From Streptomyces flaveolus (GTDB taxonomy: Bacteria; Actinomycetota; Actinomycetes; Streptomycetales; Streptomycetaceae): a DNA stretch of 64,000 nucleotides. Shown in pieces: positions 51,665-60,180 of the stretch. The translations under genes and the position numbers were made by a program. Under the pieces are notes generated by a model, which was given only the letters and a program-made list of their open reading frames with translations, was not told the origin of the DNA and did not search any database. How positions within the stretch are numbered: position 1 is the stretch's first letter; every line of letters starts with the position of its first letter. Where the stretch lies: the NCBI RefSeq assembly GCF_000716535.1, contig NZ_JNWV01000013.1, positions 124,001 through 188,000 of the forward strand, in the 5' to 3' direction.

Positions 51665-52443
51665 ACGGGCTGCTCGGTTCGCTCGAAGTGGTCGTCGCCA
51701 GTGCTCGCCACCAGATGGCCGTGTTCGTGGCCTCGTGGCGGTGGTCCGTCCTGCTCGGCATCATCCAGCCCGCGGTGCTGCTGTCGGTCACCATAGGGCG
51801 CACCCACCGGACCGCCGAGGCCGAGGCGACCAGCGCGGTCGTCGGCATACTCCTGGTCGGATTCTGGTCGTTCACCGTGTGGGCCAGTGCGGGCATCCTC
51901 CAGCGCGACCGCGCCGACGGCACGCTGGCGGCCTGCCTGACCGGAGCCCGTGACTTCCGCCTGGTGCTGATCGGCCGCTCGCTCGGTGCCAGCCTCGTCT
52001 CCGGGCTGTTGATCATCGTGACCCTCTCCGGCGGGCTGGTCGTCCTGCGGCAGCCGATAGCCGTCGCCAGCCCGCTGTGGACGCTGGCCGGGCTGGCCGC
52101 GCTGTTCGTCTCCGGGCTCGTCATGGGGGCCGCGCTGGCCTGCGTGTACCTGCTGAGCCGGTCCGGCCCCCAGATCTCCAGTGCCCTGATGTATCCGGTC
52201 TTCCTGCTCAGCGGGCTGCTCACCCCCCTGACGTGGCTGCCCGTCCCACTGCGTCCGCTGTCGGGGCTGATCAGCCTGCACTGGGCGAGGGAATTCCTGG
52301 TCGGCGCGAGCTCCGGGGCGCCTCGCCCCGGGGCGCTCGCCATGGTCCTCGTCCTGACCGCCGGATACGCGATCGCCGGCGGCTACGCCTACCGGCGCGT
52401 CGGAGACCGGGTACGAGCGAAGGGAACCCTCGACCTTGTCTAG
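51661..52443 (+). CDS. ABC-2 type transporter permease 1
   Basis: 260 aa with six predicted membrane segments. ABC-2 features include ILQRDRADGTLAACLTGARDFRLVLIGRSLGASLVSG and MYPVFLLSGLLTPLTWLPVPLRPLSGLISLHWAREFLVG. ATG overlaps the ATPase stop (ATGA). It forms the membrane half of the exporter with the next gene. Confidence 0.93.
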   Translation: MNGLLGSLEVVVASARHQMAVFVASWRWSVLLGIIQPAVLLSVTIGRTHRTAEAEATSAVVGILLVGFWSFTVWASAGILQRDRADGTLAACLTGARDFRLVLIGRSLGASLVSGLLIIVTLSGGLVVLRQPIAVASPLWTLAGLAALFVSGLVMGAALACVYLLSRSGPQISSALMYPVFLLSGLLTPLTWLPVPLRPLSGLISLHWAREFLVGASSGAPRPGALAMVLVLTAGYAIAGGYAYRRVGDRVRAKGTLDLV

Positions 52444-53215
52444 CGAACGGGTTTGGGCGTACGCCGAGACGGCCCGAGTCGGCCTGCGGGACCACCTGGC
52501 GGCCAATCCATGGCGCCTGAGCGTCCTCACCAGCTGGCCGCGGGGAGTGCTGCAATGCCTGCTGTACACGCTCCTCGGTGCCGTGGGCACCCGGGGCGGC
52601 GAGTCGTTCGCGTTCGTGGGTGCCGTGGCGCTGGCGGTCGCCCCGCCGGCCTCGGTGGGCGTGGCCACCGTCCTGCTGACGGACAGGACGATGGGGACGT
52701 ACACCCGGCTGCGGCTCGGACGGCTGCCGACCGTCGTCGTCCTGGGACTGCGTTCCCTGCCGTGGCTGGCCGAGGCGATGATCACCATGGTGCTCAGCGC
52801 CGTGTGCGTGGGCGCGCTCATCGGGCAGTTGCCGCTGGGCGTACGACTGCTGGCGCTGTGGCCGGTGTTCCTGCTGATGGTGACGACCAGCATGGCCGCC
52901 GCTCTCGCCCTCACCATCCTGGGCGTCGGCCATGACCTGGAGATCATGCTGGGGAACTCCCTCGTCTACCTGATCATCGCCGCCGGCGGCATCGTGGGGT
53001 CGGCTGCCCGCGTGCCGTGGCTCGACGACCTCGGCGTGGTACTGCCCGTCCGTAACGGCCTGCTGGCCCTGCGCGCCCTCCTCGCCGGCCGGCCCTGGCA
53101 GGGACACCTGCTGGCCGAGATAGCGGTCGGGGCCGCCTGGGCGGTGGCGGCCTGGCTGGCTCACCGCTGGCACGAGAAGCGCGCCCGGCACGACGGCCGC
53201 AACGCTTTCGACTGA
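52436..53215 (+). CDS. ABC transporter permease 2
   Basis: 259 aa, TTG start overlapping the previous gene by 8 bases. Six membrane segments, with TDRTMGTYTRLRLGRLPTVVVLGLRSLPWLAEAM and the later VPWLDDLGVVLPVRNGLLALRALLAG resembling an ABC-2 permease. The order ATPase-permease-permease suggests a heteromeric exporter. Confidence 0.88.
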   Translation: MSSERVWAYAETARVGLRDHLAANPWRLSVLTSWPRGVLQCLLYTLLGAVGTRGGESFAFVGAVALAVAPPASVGVATVLLTDRTMGTYTRLRLGRLPTVVVLGLRSLPWLAEAMITMVLSAVCVGALIGQLPLGVRLLALWPVFLLMVTTSMAAALALTILGVGHDLEIMLGNSLVYLIIAAGGIVGSAARVPWLDDLGVVLPVRNGLLALRALLAGRPWQGHLLAEIAVGAAWAVAAWLAHRWHEKRARHDGRNAFD

Positions 53216-53229
53216 TGAGGAGAACACCG

Positions 53230-54681
53230 ATGCCGCACCCCTGCCCCATCGTGAGCCGCGTGGCGGCCGTCGCCGCCGCGTACCCGACCCGGTGCGCCGT
53301 CGTGGACGAGAACGGCGACCGCGTCTCCTACGACGGGTTGTGGGAACGGGTCCGGTGGTGGACCGAGCGCCTGGCCGCTCTCGGGCTGCCCCCGCACACC
53401 ACGATCGCCGTGCTCACCGACGGTGCGGGAGAGACCCCGGCCGTATTTCTCGCGGCGCGCTCCGCCGGCCTGGTCCCGGTGCTGGTCGACAGCCTGCTGC
53501 CGCAGAGCCGGGTCGCGGACGTCCTAGCGGCCGCACGCCCCGGCGCGCTCGTCGACGTGGCGCGCCGGGACATCGCACCGGGGGTGCCGGCACCGCGGGT
53601 GCTGCCGGCGGAGGCGGGATACGTCGTGTTCTCGTCGGGCAGTCAGGGCACGCCGAAGGGCATCGTCGGACAGGCGGCCGGTCTCGTGCACTTCGTCGAC
53701 TGGGAAAGCCGGGAACTGGCCGTCACTCCGGGCACCCGCGTCGCCATGCTGACCTCTCCCGCGTTCGACGTCGTCTTCCGCGACATGCTGCTGCCGCTGT
53801 GCACCGGCGGTGAACTGCATGCGTCGGGTCCCGCGCCCCGCTCCGCCCCCCAACGGGTGCTGCCGTTCCTGGCCGAGCGCGGTGTGGACGTCGTGCACGC
53901 CGTACCGAGTCTGGCCGCCCGCTGGGCCGAGGCCGCCGACGGGGTGGCGAGCACCACCCTGCGCTGGACGCTGTTCGCCGGCGAGCCGCTCCACGACGTA
54001 CACGTGCACCGCTGGCGCCGGGTGGCGCCGCGCACCGCGGTGATGAACCTCTACGGGCCCTCGGAGATGACGCTGGCGAAGTTCGCGTTCCGGGTCCCCG
54101 ATCCCCCCACGCCAGGATTGCAGCCGGTGGGCACCGCCCTGCCCGGAACGGTCGTGCGGTTGCGCCCCGAGGGCCCCGACGGCTCGGACGGCGGGCACGT
54201 GACCGGTGTGGACATCGAGTCGCCGTTCGGTTCCCTGGGCTATCTGCCGGACGCGTCCAGCGCGCAGGACCGGGCCCGGCTCCGGCGCGAGGGCGGGCGC
54301 ACCGTCTTCCGGACCCAGGACCGTGGCCACCTCGATGCCGCCGGGAACCTGGTGATCGCGGGACGGCTCGACTCGCTGGTCAAGCGGCGCGGGGTGTTCG
54401 TCGACACCGCGCGCGTGGAGGCAGCCGCCGTCGAACACGGAGGGGTGCGGGCGGCGTGCTGCACCCAGGCCGGGCCGGCTGACGATCCGCGCGTCGTCGT
54501 CGCGGTGGAGAGCGAGGAGGGCCGGGAGACCGGCGGACTGCTGCGGGTGCTGCGCAAGGTCCTGGGCGCGGAAGCCCCCGATGCCGCGTTCGTCGTGACC
54601 AGACTTCCGCTGCTGCCCACCGGGAAGGTCGACCGTCGCGCGGTGCGCGAGTTGTATGAGAGCCGGCTCGTGCGGAGATAA
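53230..54681 (+). CDS. Free-standing adenylation enzyme (A domain)
   Basis: 483 aa from the ATG at 53230, with GAGGAG 7 bases upstream; an earlier ATG at 53215 lacks this spacing. Core motifs: YVVFSSGSQGTPKGIVG (A3), LTSPAFDVVFRDML (A4 region), NLYGPSEMT (A5), FRTQDRGHLDAAGNLVIAGRLDSLVKRRGVFVDTARVE (A7-A8) and LLPTGKVDRRAV (A10 Lys). No carrier domain. It is the third adenylating enzyme of the cluster and last gene of the long operon. The substrate is unknown. Confidence 0.9.
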   Translation: MPHPCPIVSRVAAVAAAYPTRCAVVDENGDRVSYDGLWERVRWWTERLAALGLPPHTTIAVLTDGAGETPAVFLAARSAGLVPVLVDSLLPQSRVADVLAAARPGALVDVARRDIAPGVPAPRVLPAEAGYVVFSSGSQGTPKGIVGQAAGLVHFVDWESRELAVTPGTRVAMLTSPAFDVVFRDMLLPLCTGGELHASGPAPRSAPQRVLPFLAERGVDVVHAVPSLAARWAEAADGVASTTLRWTLFAGEPLHDVHVHRWRRVAPRTAVMNLYGPSEMTLAKFAFRVPDPPTPGLQPVGTALPGTVVRLRPEGPDGSDGGHVTGVDIESPFGSLGYLPDASSAQDRARLRREGGRTVFRTQDRGHLDAAGNLVIAGRLDSLVKRRGVFVDTARVEAAAVEHGGVRAACCTQAGPADDPRVVVAVESEEGRETGGLLRVLRKVLGAEAPDAAFVVTRLPLLPTGKVDRRAVRELYESRLVRR

Positions 54682-54871
54682 GCGGCGAGGAGAGGTGACC
54701 GAAAGACGGCCATGGTGATCGTACCGAACCCGTCAGTGCCATTATGGTGCCGTATTGCATCGCACTGAGTCGCGGGGCGCGGGACGACCGCACGGGGGAT
54801 CAATTGAAGAACCGTAAAGGTGCTCTGATTTTATCGGCCGGTCCGGGGAGGCTTTCCAGTGAGGTGTCGCG

Positions 54872-56158
54872 GTGACACCGAACGAAGGTCTGGGAGCGCA
54901 TATCCGGCGACTGCGCAGAGCGGCCGGTCTCTCGCAAGAGGCGCTGGCGCGACCCAATCTCTCCCCCAGTTACATCTCCCTTCTGGAAGCCGGCAAGCGC
55001 CTTCCCTCGCAAGAGGTTCTCGCACAGCTCGCCGAGCGGCTCGGCTGTGCTCCCCGTGACCTCACCGGCGTGATCGCCGAGCCGGACTCGGTGAGCCTGG
55101 AGATCGAGCTCTACTCCGCACAGCTCGCCCTGCGCAGCGGTGACTGCGGGACGGCGCTGGACGCCTTCACCGATCTGCGGGCCAAGCTCCCGGCCGACGA
55201 GGAGCGGATGGACCTGGGTTTCGCGACCGAACTCGGCATCGCCCAGTGCCTGGAGCAGCTCGGGCAACTGGAGCAGGCCGTCCGGAGCTTGGAGGCGCTG
55301 CTGGAGCGGTCCGTGGCGCAGGGGCGCGGGGTGCTGGACCGGCTCGGCGTGGCCATGCGGCTGTGCCGGTGCTACCGCGCACTGGGGGAGCTCTCCCGCG
55401 CCGTCGACGTCGCCGAGCGGGCCCTGGCCGACGCGGACGCGGCCGGCCTGCCGCCCACGGTCGCCCAGCTGGAGCTTCTCTCCGCGCTGATCGGCGTGTA
55501 CTGCGAGCGCGGTGACCTGCACCGGGCGAACTTCCTCGCCGACGAGGCGATGAGCCGCGCCAAGGTCATGGACGACCGCACGGAGCTCGGCGGCGCCTAC
55601 TGGAACGCGGGCACCGCCCTGCACCGGCACGGACGGTCGGGTGAGGCTCTGGAACTGGTCAAGAAGGCCGTCGCCCTCTACGCCGAGGGTGATGACGCAC
55701 GGGCCCTGGCGCGGGTGCGCAACGCACAGGCCATGGTGCTCCTGCACGCGGACGACCCCAGCCCCGAGACGGCCAGGGCGCTTCTTGAGCAGAGCGCGGC
55801 CACCCTGCGGACGCTGGGCGGCGGCCTCGACGTGGTGGATGCCGAGACCGCCCTGGGGCGTGCCGAGGTGATGCTCGGCCGCCCCGAGCAGGCGATCCGG
55901 CATGCCGAGGCCGCTCTCGGCCTGCTGGGACCCGGGCACCCGCTGGCGAGAGCCCGAGTCCATCTCGTACTCGCCGCCGCCTACCTCCTCCAGGACGATC
56001 ACGAAGCCGCGCAAGCCGCCTACGGGCGCGGCGCGTTGCTGCTGGAGGCCGCCGAGGCCGGGCGGCAGGCCGCTTTCGCCTGGGCGGAGCTGGGCGAGAT
56101 CCTGGAGAAGAGCGGAGAGAGCGAACGGGCCGTATGGGCCTACCGCAGGGCATACTGA
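54872..56158 (+). CDS. XRE-HTH regulator with TPR repeats, paralogue 3 (truncated end)
   Basis: 428 aa, GTG start. HTH LGAHIRRLRRAAGLSQEALARPNLSPSYISLLEAGKRLPSQEVLAQLAERLGC and a TPR array like the genes at 23689 and 27485. It ends GESERAVWAYRRAY, where paralogue 1 reads AWAFRQGMRLMGHRGSL. The DNA CGCAGGGCATA against CGCCAGGGCATG in paralogue 1 indicates loss of one C at about 56146, which shifts the frame and removes about 20 tail residues outside the repeats. The protein probably remains functional. A hairpin follows at 56202-56232. Confidence 0.87.
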   Translation: MTPNEGLGAHIRRLRRAAGLSQEALARPNLSPSYISLLEAGKRLPSQEVLAQLAERLGCAPRDLTGVIAEPDSVSLEIELYSAQLALRSGDCGTALDAFTDLRAKLPADEERMDLGFATELGIAQCLEQLGQLEQAVRSLEALLERSVAQGRGVLDRLGVAMRLCRCYRALGELSRAVDVAERALADADAAGLPPTVAQLELLSALIGVYCERGDLHRANFLADEAMSRAKVMDDRTELGGAYWNAGTALHRHGRSGEALELVKKAVALYAEGDDARALARVRNAQAMVLLHADDPSPETARALLEQSAATLRTLGGGLDVVDAETALGRAEVMLGRPEQAIRHAEAALGLLGPGHPLARARVHLVLAAAYLLQDDHEAAQAAYGRGALLLEAAEAGRQAAFAWAELGEILEKSGESERAVWAYRRAY

Positions 56159-56201
56159 CCCCGGCGGAAAGCGGAACAGTTCCTTCCAAGCGCTCCACCA
56201 C

Positions 56202-56232
56202 AAGCGCCCCATCCGCTCCGTATGGGGCGCTT
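56202..56232 (+). terminator. Hairpin terminator
   Basis: Perfect 11-bp stem AAGCGCCCCAT / ATGGGGCGCTT (56202-56212 and 56222-56232) with a 9-base loop, 43 bases after the third XRE/TPR gene. Confidence 0.8.
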
Positions 56233-56615
56233 TCCGCTGTCCGCCCGCACACGCGGTGATGACTTTATTGACTGACTATATTGACAGAACTTAACTGCCC
56301 TTCTATGGTGATGCTCGGTAATGTGCCGATGCCCGTGTGTGCAGAGCATCGCCGCTGGTTCCGTGAAGCCCCGCAAGAGGTGATGGCATGGAGCCGGAGA
56401 CGTGTCGTGCGGTGGCGGAGTGCCTGGACCGCGCCGAGCGGGCCCGGACGGTCGAGCACCCGCTCGGTTTCCGTCAGACATGGGTGAGACGAGAGGCTGA
56501 GCACGCTCGGCCCCCCGGGTCCACTGGTCGGCGACTGCGAGCCGGGACGCCGGCGGCACCCGGTGTGCTCCACCGGGTCGACGAGGGACTTCGGAACAAC
56601 CCGACCGGAGTGGTC
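56233..56615. other. Upstream region of NB-ARC regulator
   Basis: About 380 bases. It contains the TTGAC repeat element (56261-56288). A frame open from ATG 56388 joins the NB-ARC gene but would add 76 residues before a normal HTH start; another frame from 56305 gives a 60-residue Arg-rich protein with no recognised features. Neither is annotated as a gene. Confidence 0.5.
56261..56288 (+). promoter_or_regulatory. TTGAC repeat element, second copy
   Basis: GACTTTATTGACT followed after four bases by ATATTGACAGA. Both blocks are identical to those at 26440-26472 on the minus strand, where they are two bases apart. The region is unusually A/T-rich for this window. It is a probable promoter or activator site. 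Confidence 0.6.
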
Positions 56616-57923
56616 ATGAACGACATGCGAACGCAGCGGGACCTCGGAGTCCTGCTGAGGAATCACCGACGGCGAGCGGGACTGACCCAGCGGCACCTGG
56701 CCGATCTCACCACCGTGAGCGTGCGCGCCATACGCAATCTGGAACAGGGCAAGGTGCTCTCCCCCCGGCTGGACACGGTCCGGCTGCTGGCGGACGGGCT
56801 ACGGCTCGGTGCCACACAGCGCGACGCGCTCCTGGACGCGGCACGGCGGCGTCCGGGAGTGGAGGGCTCCGACCTCGCGGACGCCGCCGACGCCTTGACG
56901 CCGTGGGTCGTCCGGGGCCCGTTGATCGGCCGCGACTCCGAACTGGGCACGCTCACGGAGCTGCTGAGGCAACCGGAGCGCCGGCTGGTCAGCGTGGTCG
57001 GCATCGGCGGAGTCGGCAAGACCCATCTGGCGGCCGAGGCCGTGCGCCGCGTCGCCTCCGACGGCAAGCCGGTCGTCTGGCGCACCCGCGGCCAAGGGCT
57101 GCCCGCCCAGGAGCTCCACCACCGGCCCGCGGGGGACGAGTGGGTCCTGGTGCTGGACGACGCCGAACTGTCAGGCGCCGACGTCCCCCGGCTGATCGCC
57201 ATGATGCGGGCACACCCCCGCCTGCGGGTGCTCCTCACGGTGCCCGGCCCGTGCGGCATCCCCGGCGAGCAGATGCTGCGGCTGGCGCCCCTGCCGGTAC
57301 CCGGCCCCGGCGCCGAGAACGACGTGGCGCTGCTGTCCGAAGTGCCGTCGGTGCAACTGCTGTGCGCGCACATTCGAGCCGGTCATCCGCGGTTCCGGCT
57401 GGACGCCACCGACGCGGCGGTGGTCGCGGAGCTGTGCCGGCGGCTCGACGGTCTGCCGGGGGCCCTGGAGTTCGCGGGCCGCTGGACGCTCGTACGGTCC
57501 CTGGCACACCTGCTGGCCGTGGTGGAACACGATCCGTTCGGCCTCACCGCCCCGCCGATGTCGCAGGCCACGACACGGGACCTCATGGTCCGGCTGCGTC
57601 GGACCCTGGGCGGACTGAGCCCGGTGTGCGCCTCCTTCCTCGCCACCATGGCGACGAGCCACCGGAGCTGGTCGATCACGGAAGCGGCGTCCGCGGTCGC
57701 GACGACCGCGGCCGAGGCCGAGGCGTTCGTCTTCACCCTGGTGACGTACGGCCTGGTGCGGGCGGAGACCTCCGGCACGGACGAGCCCCGCTTCTCGGTC
57801 CTCAACCACGTTCGGCATCTGTACGCCGAGGCGCGCCGCGACCGTCCCCGGTGGGGCGCGACCGTGGTACGCCGCACCGGACCGGAGGCCCGGAGCCGGA
57901 CGGTGGCGGTCGGCGACGGCTGA
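56616..57923 (+). CDS. XRE-HTH regulator with NB-ARC/STAND-type ATPase domain
   Basis: 435 aa from the ATG at 56616, chosen because the HTH starts 8 residues in (DLGVLLRNHRRRAGLTQRHLADLTTVSVRAIRNLEQGKV) and CCGGAG precedes it. The ATPase region has Walker A GIGGVGKTH (about 129-137), Walker B-like VLVLDDAEL and a GLPGALEFAGRW segment like the NB-ARC GLPLAL motif. The usual C-terminal TPR/WD repeats are missing, so it is a short STAND regulator. It ends convergent with the methyltransferase across a hairpin. Confidence 0.85.
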   Translation: MNDMRTQRDLGVLLRNHRRRAGLTQRHLADLTTVSVRAIRNLEQGKVLSPRLDTVRLLADGLRLGATQRDALLDAARRRPGVEGSDLADAADALTPWVVRGPLIGRDSELGTLTELLRQPERRLVSVVGIGGVGKTHLAAEAVRRVASDGKPVVWRTRGQGLPAQELHHRPAGDEWVLVLDDAELSGADVPRLIAMMRAHPRLRVLLTVPGPCGIPGEQMLRLAPLPVPGPGAENDVALLSEVPSVQLLCAHIRAGHPRFRLDATDAAVVAELCRRLDGLPGALEFAGRWTLVRSLAHLLAVVEHDPFGLTAPPMSQATTRDLMVRLRRTLGGLSPVCASFLATMATSHRSWSITEAASAVATTAAEAEAFVFTLVTYGLVRAETSGTDEPRFSVLNHVRHLYAEARRDRPRWGATVVRRTGPEARSRTVAVGDG

Positions 57924-57931
57924 CCGGCCTC

Positions 57932-57951
57932 CCCCGCCCGCGGCGGCGGGG
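57932..57951. terminator. Hairpin between convergent genes
   Basis: CCCCGCC-CGCGGC-GGCGGGG, a 7-bp stem (57932-57938 and 57945-57951), flanked by an outer CTGACC / GGTCAG pairing, between the NB-ARC regulator and the methyltransferase. Confidence 0.6.
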
Positions 57952-58725
57952 TCAGCGCGAGGACGCGCCCACCGGTGCCGTCAGAGCGAGCACGGCACCG
58001 TAGTCGGAGCCGTGCCACTCGACGTCGCGGACCGACCAGCCGGTCCCCTCGGTCATCTCCTCGAGCTCCGGCACCGACATGAACAGGTAGTCGAACCAGT
58101 CCGTCACCAGAGTCCGGTGACGCAGCCGCAGCCGCATCTGGCCGCTCATCCGGCCCTGCCGGCGGTTCGCGGCCAGGTACTCGCCGTGCAGCGCCCCGTC
58201 CAGCCGATAGGGGTCCACACCGGTCCCGACGATCCGGGCGCCCGGACGGGCCAGTCCCGCCAGGGCGCGCAGCAGTTCCGGGCCGCGCGTACGGTTCTCC
58301 AGCAGACCGAGGTTCTTGCCCAGCAGGAGGAACGTGTCGAAACGTTCGTCGCCGGGCACGTCGTCGACCGTGCCGAGGATCGTCGTCGTCACCCCGCGAC
58401 GGGCGCACACGTCGAGCGCCTCGCAGGAGACGTCGAGCCCGACGACCTCGCCGCCGTTCTGCTGGAACGGGACGGCGAACCTGCCGGCTCCGACGCCCAC
58501 GTCCAGGACCCTCCCGCGGATGCGGCCGTAAGCCCAGCGGTCCAGCGCGGACCAGGTGTCCGGTCCTTCGAAGAACCCGACGGCGTCGAAGGCACTGATG
58601 TACCCGTCGTCGCGTTCGCAGATCTCGTGGAACCTGCCCTTCGGAAGTCCCGCCGTGTGGCAGTCGAGCAGTAGTCGTCCCCACGCGTCTGCTGTGCGGG
58701 GCGAGAGCAGGGGTGCTGTGGTCAT
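57952..58725 (-). CDS. SAM-dependent methyltransferase
   Basis: 257 aa. Class I motif I is VLDVGVGAGRFAVPF (about 73-87), with acidic EVVGLDVS following. It begins with RDDGYISAFDAVGFFEGPDTWSALDRWAYGRIRG. It is expected to methylate a small metabolite (O, N or C target unknown). It lies downstream of the MbtH operon but is separated by a strong hairpin (58765-58796), so it may be separately or partly transcribed. Confidence 0.9.
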   Translation of the reverse strand: MTTAPLLSPRTADAWGRLLLDCHTAGLPKGRFHEICERDDGYISAFDAVGFFEGPDTWSALDRWAYGRIRGRVLDVGVGAGRFAVPFQQNGGEVVGLDVSCEALDVCARRGVTTTILGTVDDVPGDERFDTFLLLGKNLGLLENRTRGPELLRALAGLARPGARIVGTGVDPYRLDGALHGEYLAANRRQGRMSGQMRLRLRHRTLVTDWFDYLFMSVPELEEMTEGTGWSVRDVEWHGSDYGAVLALTAPVGASSR

Positions 58726-58764
58726 CAGATCAGTCCTTTCCGGGGCGGCTCACGCGGTCGCGGG

Positions 58765-58796
58765 GGGCGCCGGAGGACCGTGGTCCTCCGGCGCCC
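58765..58796 (-). terminator. Strong hairpin between MbtH and methyltransferase genes
   Basis: Perfect 15-bp inverted repeat GGGCGCCGGAGGACC / GGTCCTCCGGCGCCC (58765-58779 and 58782-58796), so tightly spaced that the loop must open one or two pairs. It ends the minus-strand operon after MbtH. Confidence 0.82.
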
Positions 58797-58815
58797 TGCT
58801 CCGCTCGGGGACGCG

Positions 58816-59013
58816 CTACGCGACCGCGTTGCGCAGGCTCAGCGGACGCATGTCGGTCCAGGTCCGCTCGATGTAGTCCAGGCACTCCTCCTTCGGGCCG
58901 CTGACGCCGACCGCGCGCCAACCCTCCGGAACGCTGCGGTCCGCCCACCAGACCGAGTACTGCTCTTCGTCGTTGACGACCACGAGCCACTGCTGAGAGG
59001 TGTGCTGCTGCAT
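58816..59013 (-). CDS. MbtH-like protein
   Basis: 65 aa with the family pattern [26 protein letters not shown] and [18 protein letters not shown]. MbtH proteins bind NRPS adenylation domains and are often required for their solubility or activity. Here it must assist one of the free-standing A domains (43145 or 53230), as no multidomain NRPS is in view. It is the last gene of the minus-strand operon. Confidence 0.95.
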   Translation of the reverse strand: MQQHTSQQWLVVVNDEEQYSVWWADRSVPEGWRAVGVSGPKEECLDYIERTWTDMRPLSLRNAVA

Positions 59014-59088
59014 GACGTTTCTCCGATCGTGTTCTTCAGGGACGGGATGAGACGGGATGGGACGGGATGGAAGGAAGGTGGAACGTCT

Positions 59089-60180
59089 TCAGGGACGGGT
59101 GGAGAGGACGGCGGCGGGCGCGAGGATGTCCCGGAAGACCGACAGCGCGCGGTCGATGCCGGCTTCGCTCACCCCGGCGTGGGTGGCTGCCCGGATGCGG
59201 CCCCGGCCCAGCTCGGCGAGGCGTACGCCCTCGTTCCAGGACCGTTCGATGAACTCCGCCTGCGTCAGGTGGGGGGTGTCGACACGGAAGAACACCATGT
59301 TCGTCTCGACGGGCTCCACCTCGACACCCGGCAGGGCGGCGAGCCCTTCGGCCAGGCGCCGCGCCGTGCGGTGGTCGTCGCCGAGACGGGCCGTCATCTC
59401 GCGCAGGGCCACCAGACCGGCGGCGGCCAGCACCCCGGCCTGACGCATGCCGCCGCCCAGCATCTTGCGGATGCGGCGGACGGACCGGATGAAGTCGGCG
59501 CTGCCGACGACCATGGAGCCGACCGGTGCGGACAACCCCTTCGACAGGCAGAACTGCACGGAGTCCGCGTACCCGGCGATGACGCGCACGGGCACGTCCA
59601 GGGCGAGGGCGGCGTTGAAGATCCGGGCGCCGTCCAGGTGGACCGCCACCTTGCGGGCGCGCGCCAGCGCCTGGACACCGGCCAGGTACTCCAGCGGCAG
59701 CACCCGGCCCCCGCAACGGTTCTGCGGGTTCTCCACGCACAGCAGTGCGGGCAGCGCGAACTGCGGGTCCTCGGGGTCCTCCGGGAAGGCCGCCTCGATG
59801 TCGGCCAGCGCCATCGTTCCGTCGGCCGCGTTGGCCACCGGCTCGACGATCACGCCGCCGCAGTAGGAAGCTCCGCCGGCTTCGTAGACGTAGATGTCCG
59901 ACTCGGCTCCGGCGAGCGCCTTCGTCCCCCGGGGGCAGTGCGCGAGGATGGCCGCCAGATTGCCCATCGTCCCGCTCGGCATGAAGCAGGCGTCCTCCAT
60001 GCCGAGCAGCGACGCGGCCAGTTCCTCCAGCTCCCGGGCCGTGGGGTCCTCGCCGTAGACGTCGTCTCCCAGCGGTGCCCGCGTCATCTCCTCCAGCATC
60101 CGTGCCGTCGGCAGGGTGAAGGTGTCGCTGCGCAGTTCGACCACGGCCGCCGCGGAGGAGGCGCGTTCAGTACTGGTCAT
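59089..60180 (-). CDS. Threonine-aldolase-like PLP enzyme
   Basis: 363 aa from ATG 60180. Motifs: VELRSDTFTLPTARMLEEM, GDDVYGEDPTARELEE, PSGTMGNLAA, Asp183 in HLDGARIFNA and Schiff-base Lys214 in FCLSKGLSAPVGS. L-threonine aldolases cleave or form beta-hydroxy-alpha-amino acids from glycine and an aldehyde, so this enzyme could build an unusual beta-hydroxy amino acid for the pathway. Its start overlaps the end of the lyase gene. Confidence 0.92.
   Translation of the reverse strand: MTSTERASSAAAVVELRSDTFTLPTARMLEEMTRAPLGDDVYGEDPTARELEELAASLLGMEDACFMPSGTMGNLAAILAHCPRGTKALAGAESDIYVYEAGGASYCGGVIVEPVANAADGTMALADIEAAFPEDPEDPQFALPALLCVENPQNRCGGRVLPLEYLAGVQALARARKVAVHLDGARIFNAALALDVPVRVIAGYADSVQFCLSKGLSAPVGSMVVGSADFIRSVRRIRKMLGGGMRQAGVLAAAGLVALREMTARLGDDHRTARRLAEGLAALPGVEVEPVETNMVFFRVDTPHLTQAEFIERSWNEGVRLAELGRGRIRAATHAGVSEAGIDRALSVFRDILAPAAVLSTRP

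Noticed and set aside
56305..56487. 60-residue frame starting MVMLGNVPMPVCAEHRRW, considered as a signalling peptide
   Set aside because: No signal sequence, Arg/Ser-rich random-looking C-terminus and overlap with another open frame; not supported.
56388..56615. N-terminal extension of the NB-ARC regulator starting at ATG 56388
   Set aside because: It would put 76 unconserved residues before an HTH that normally begins near the N-terminus; the ATG at 56616 has its own ribosome binding site. The TTGAC element upstream leaves a small doubt.
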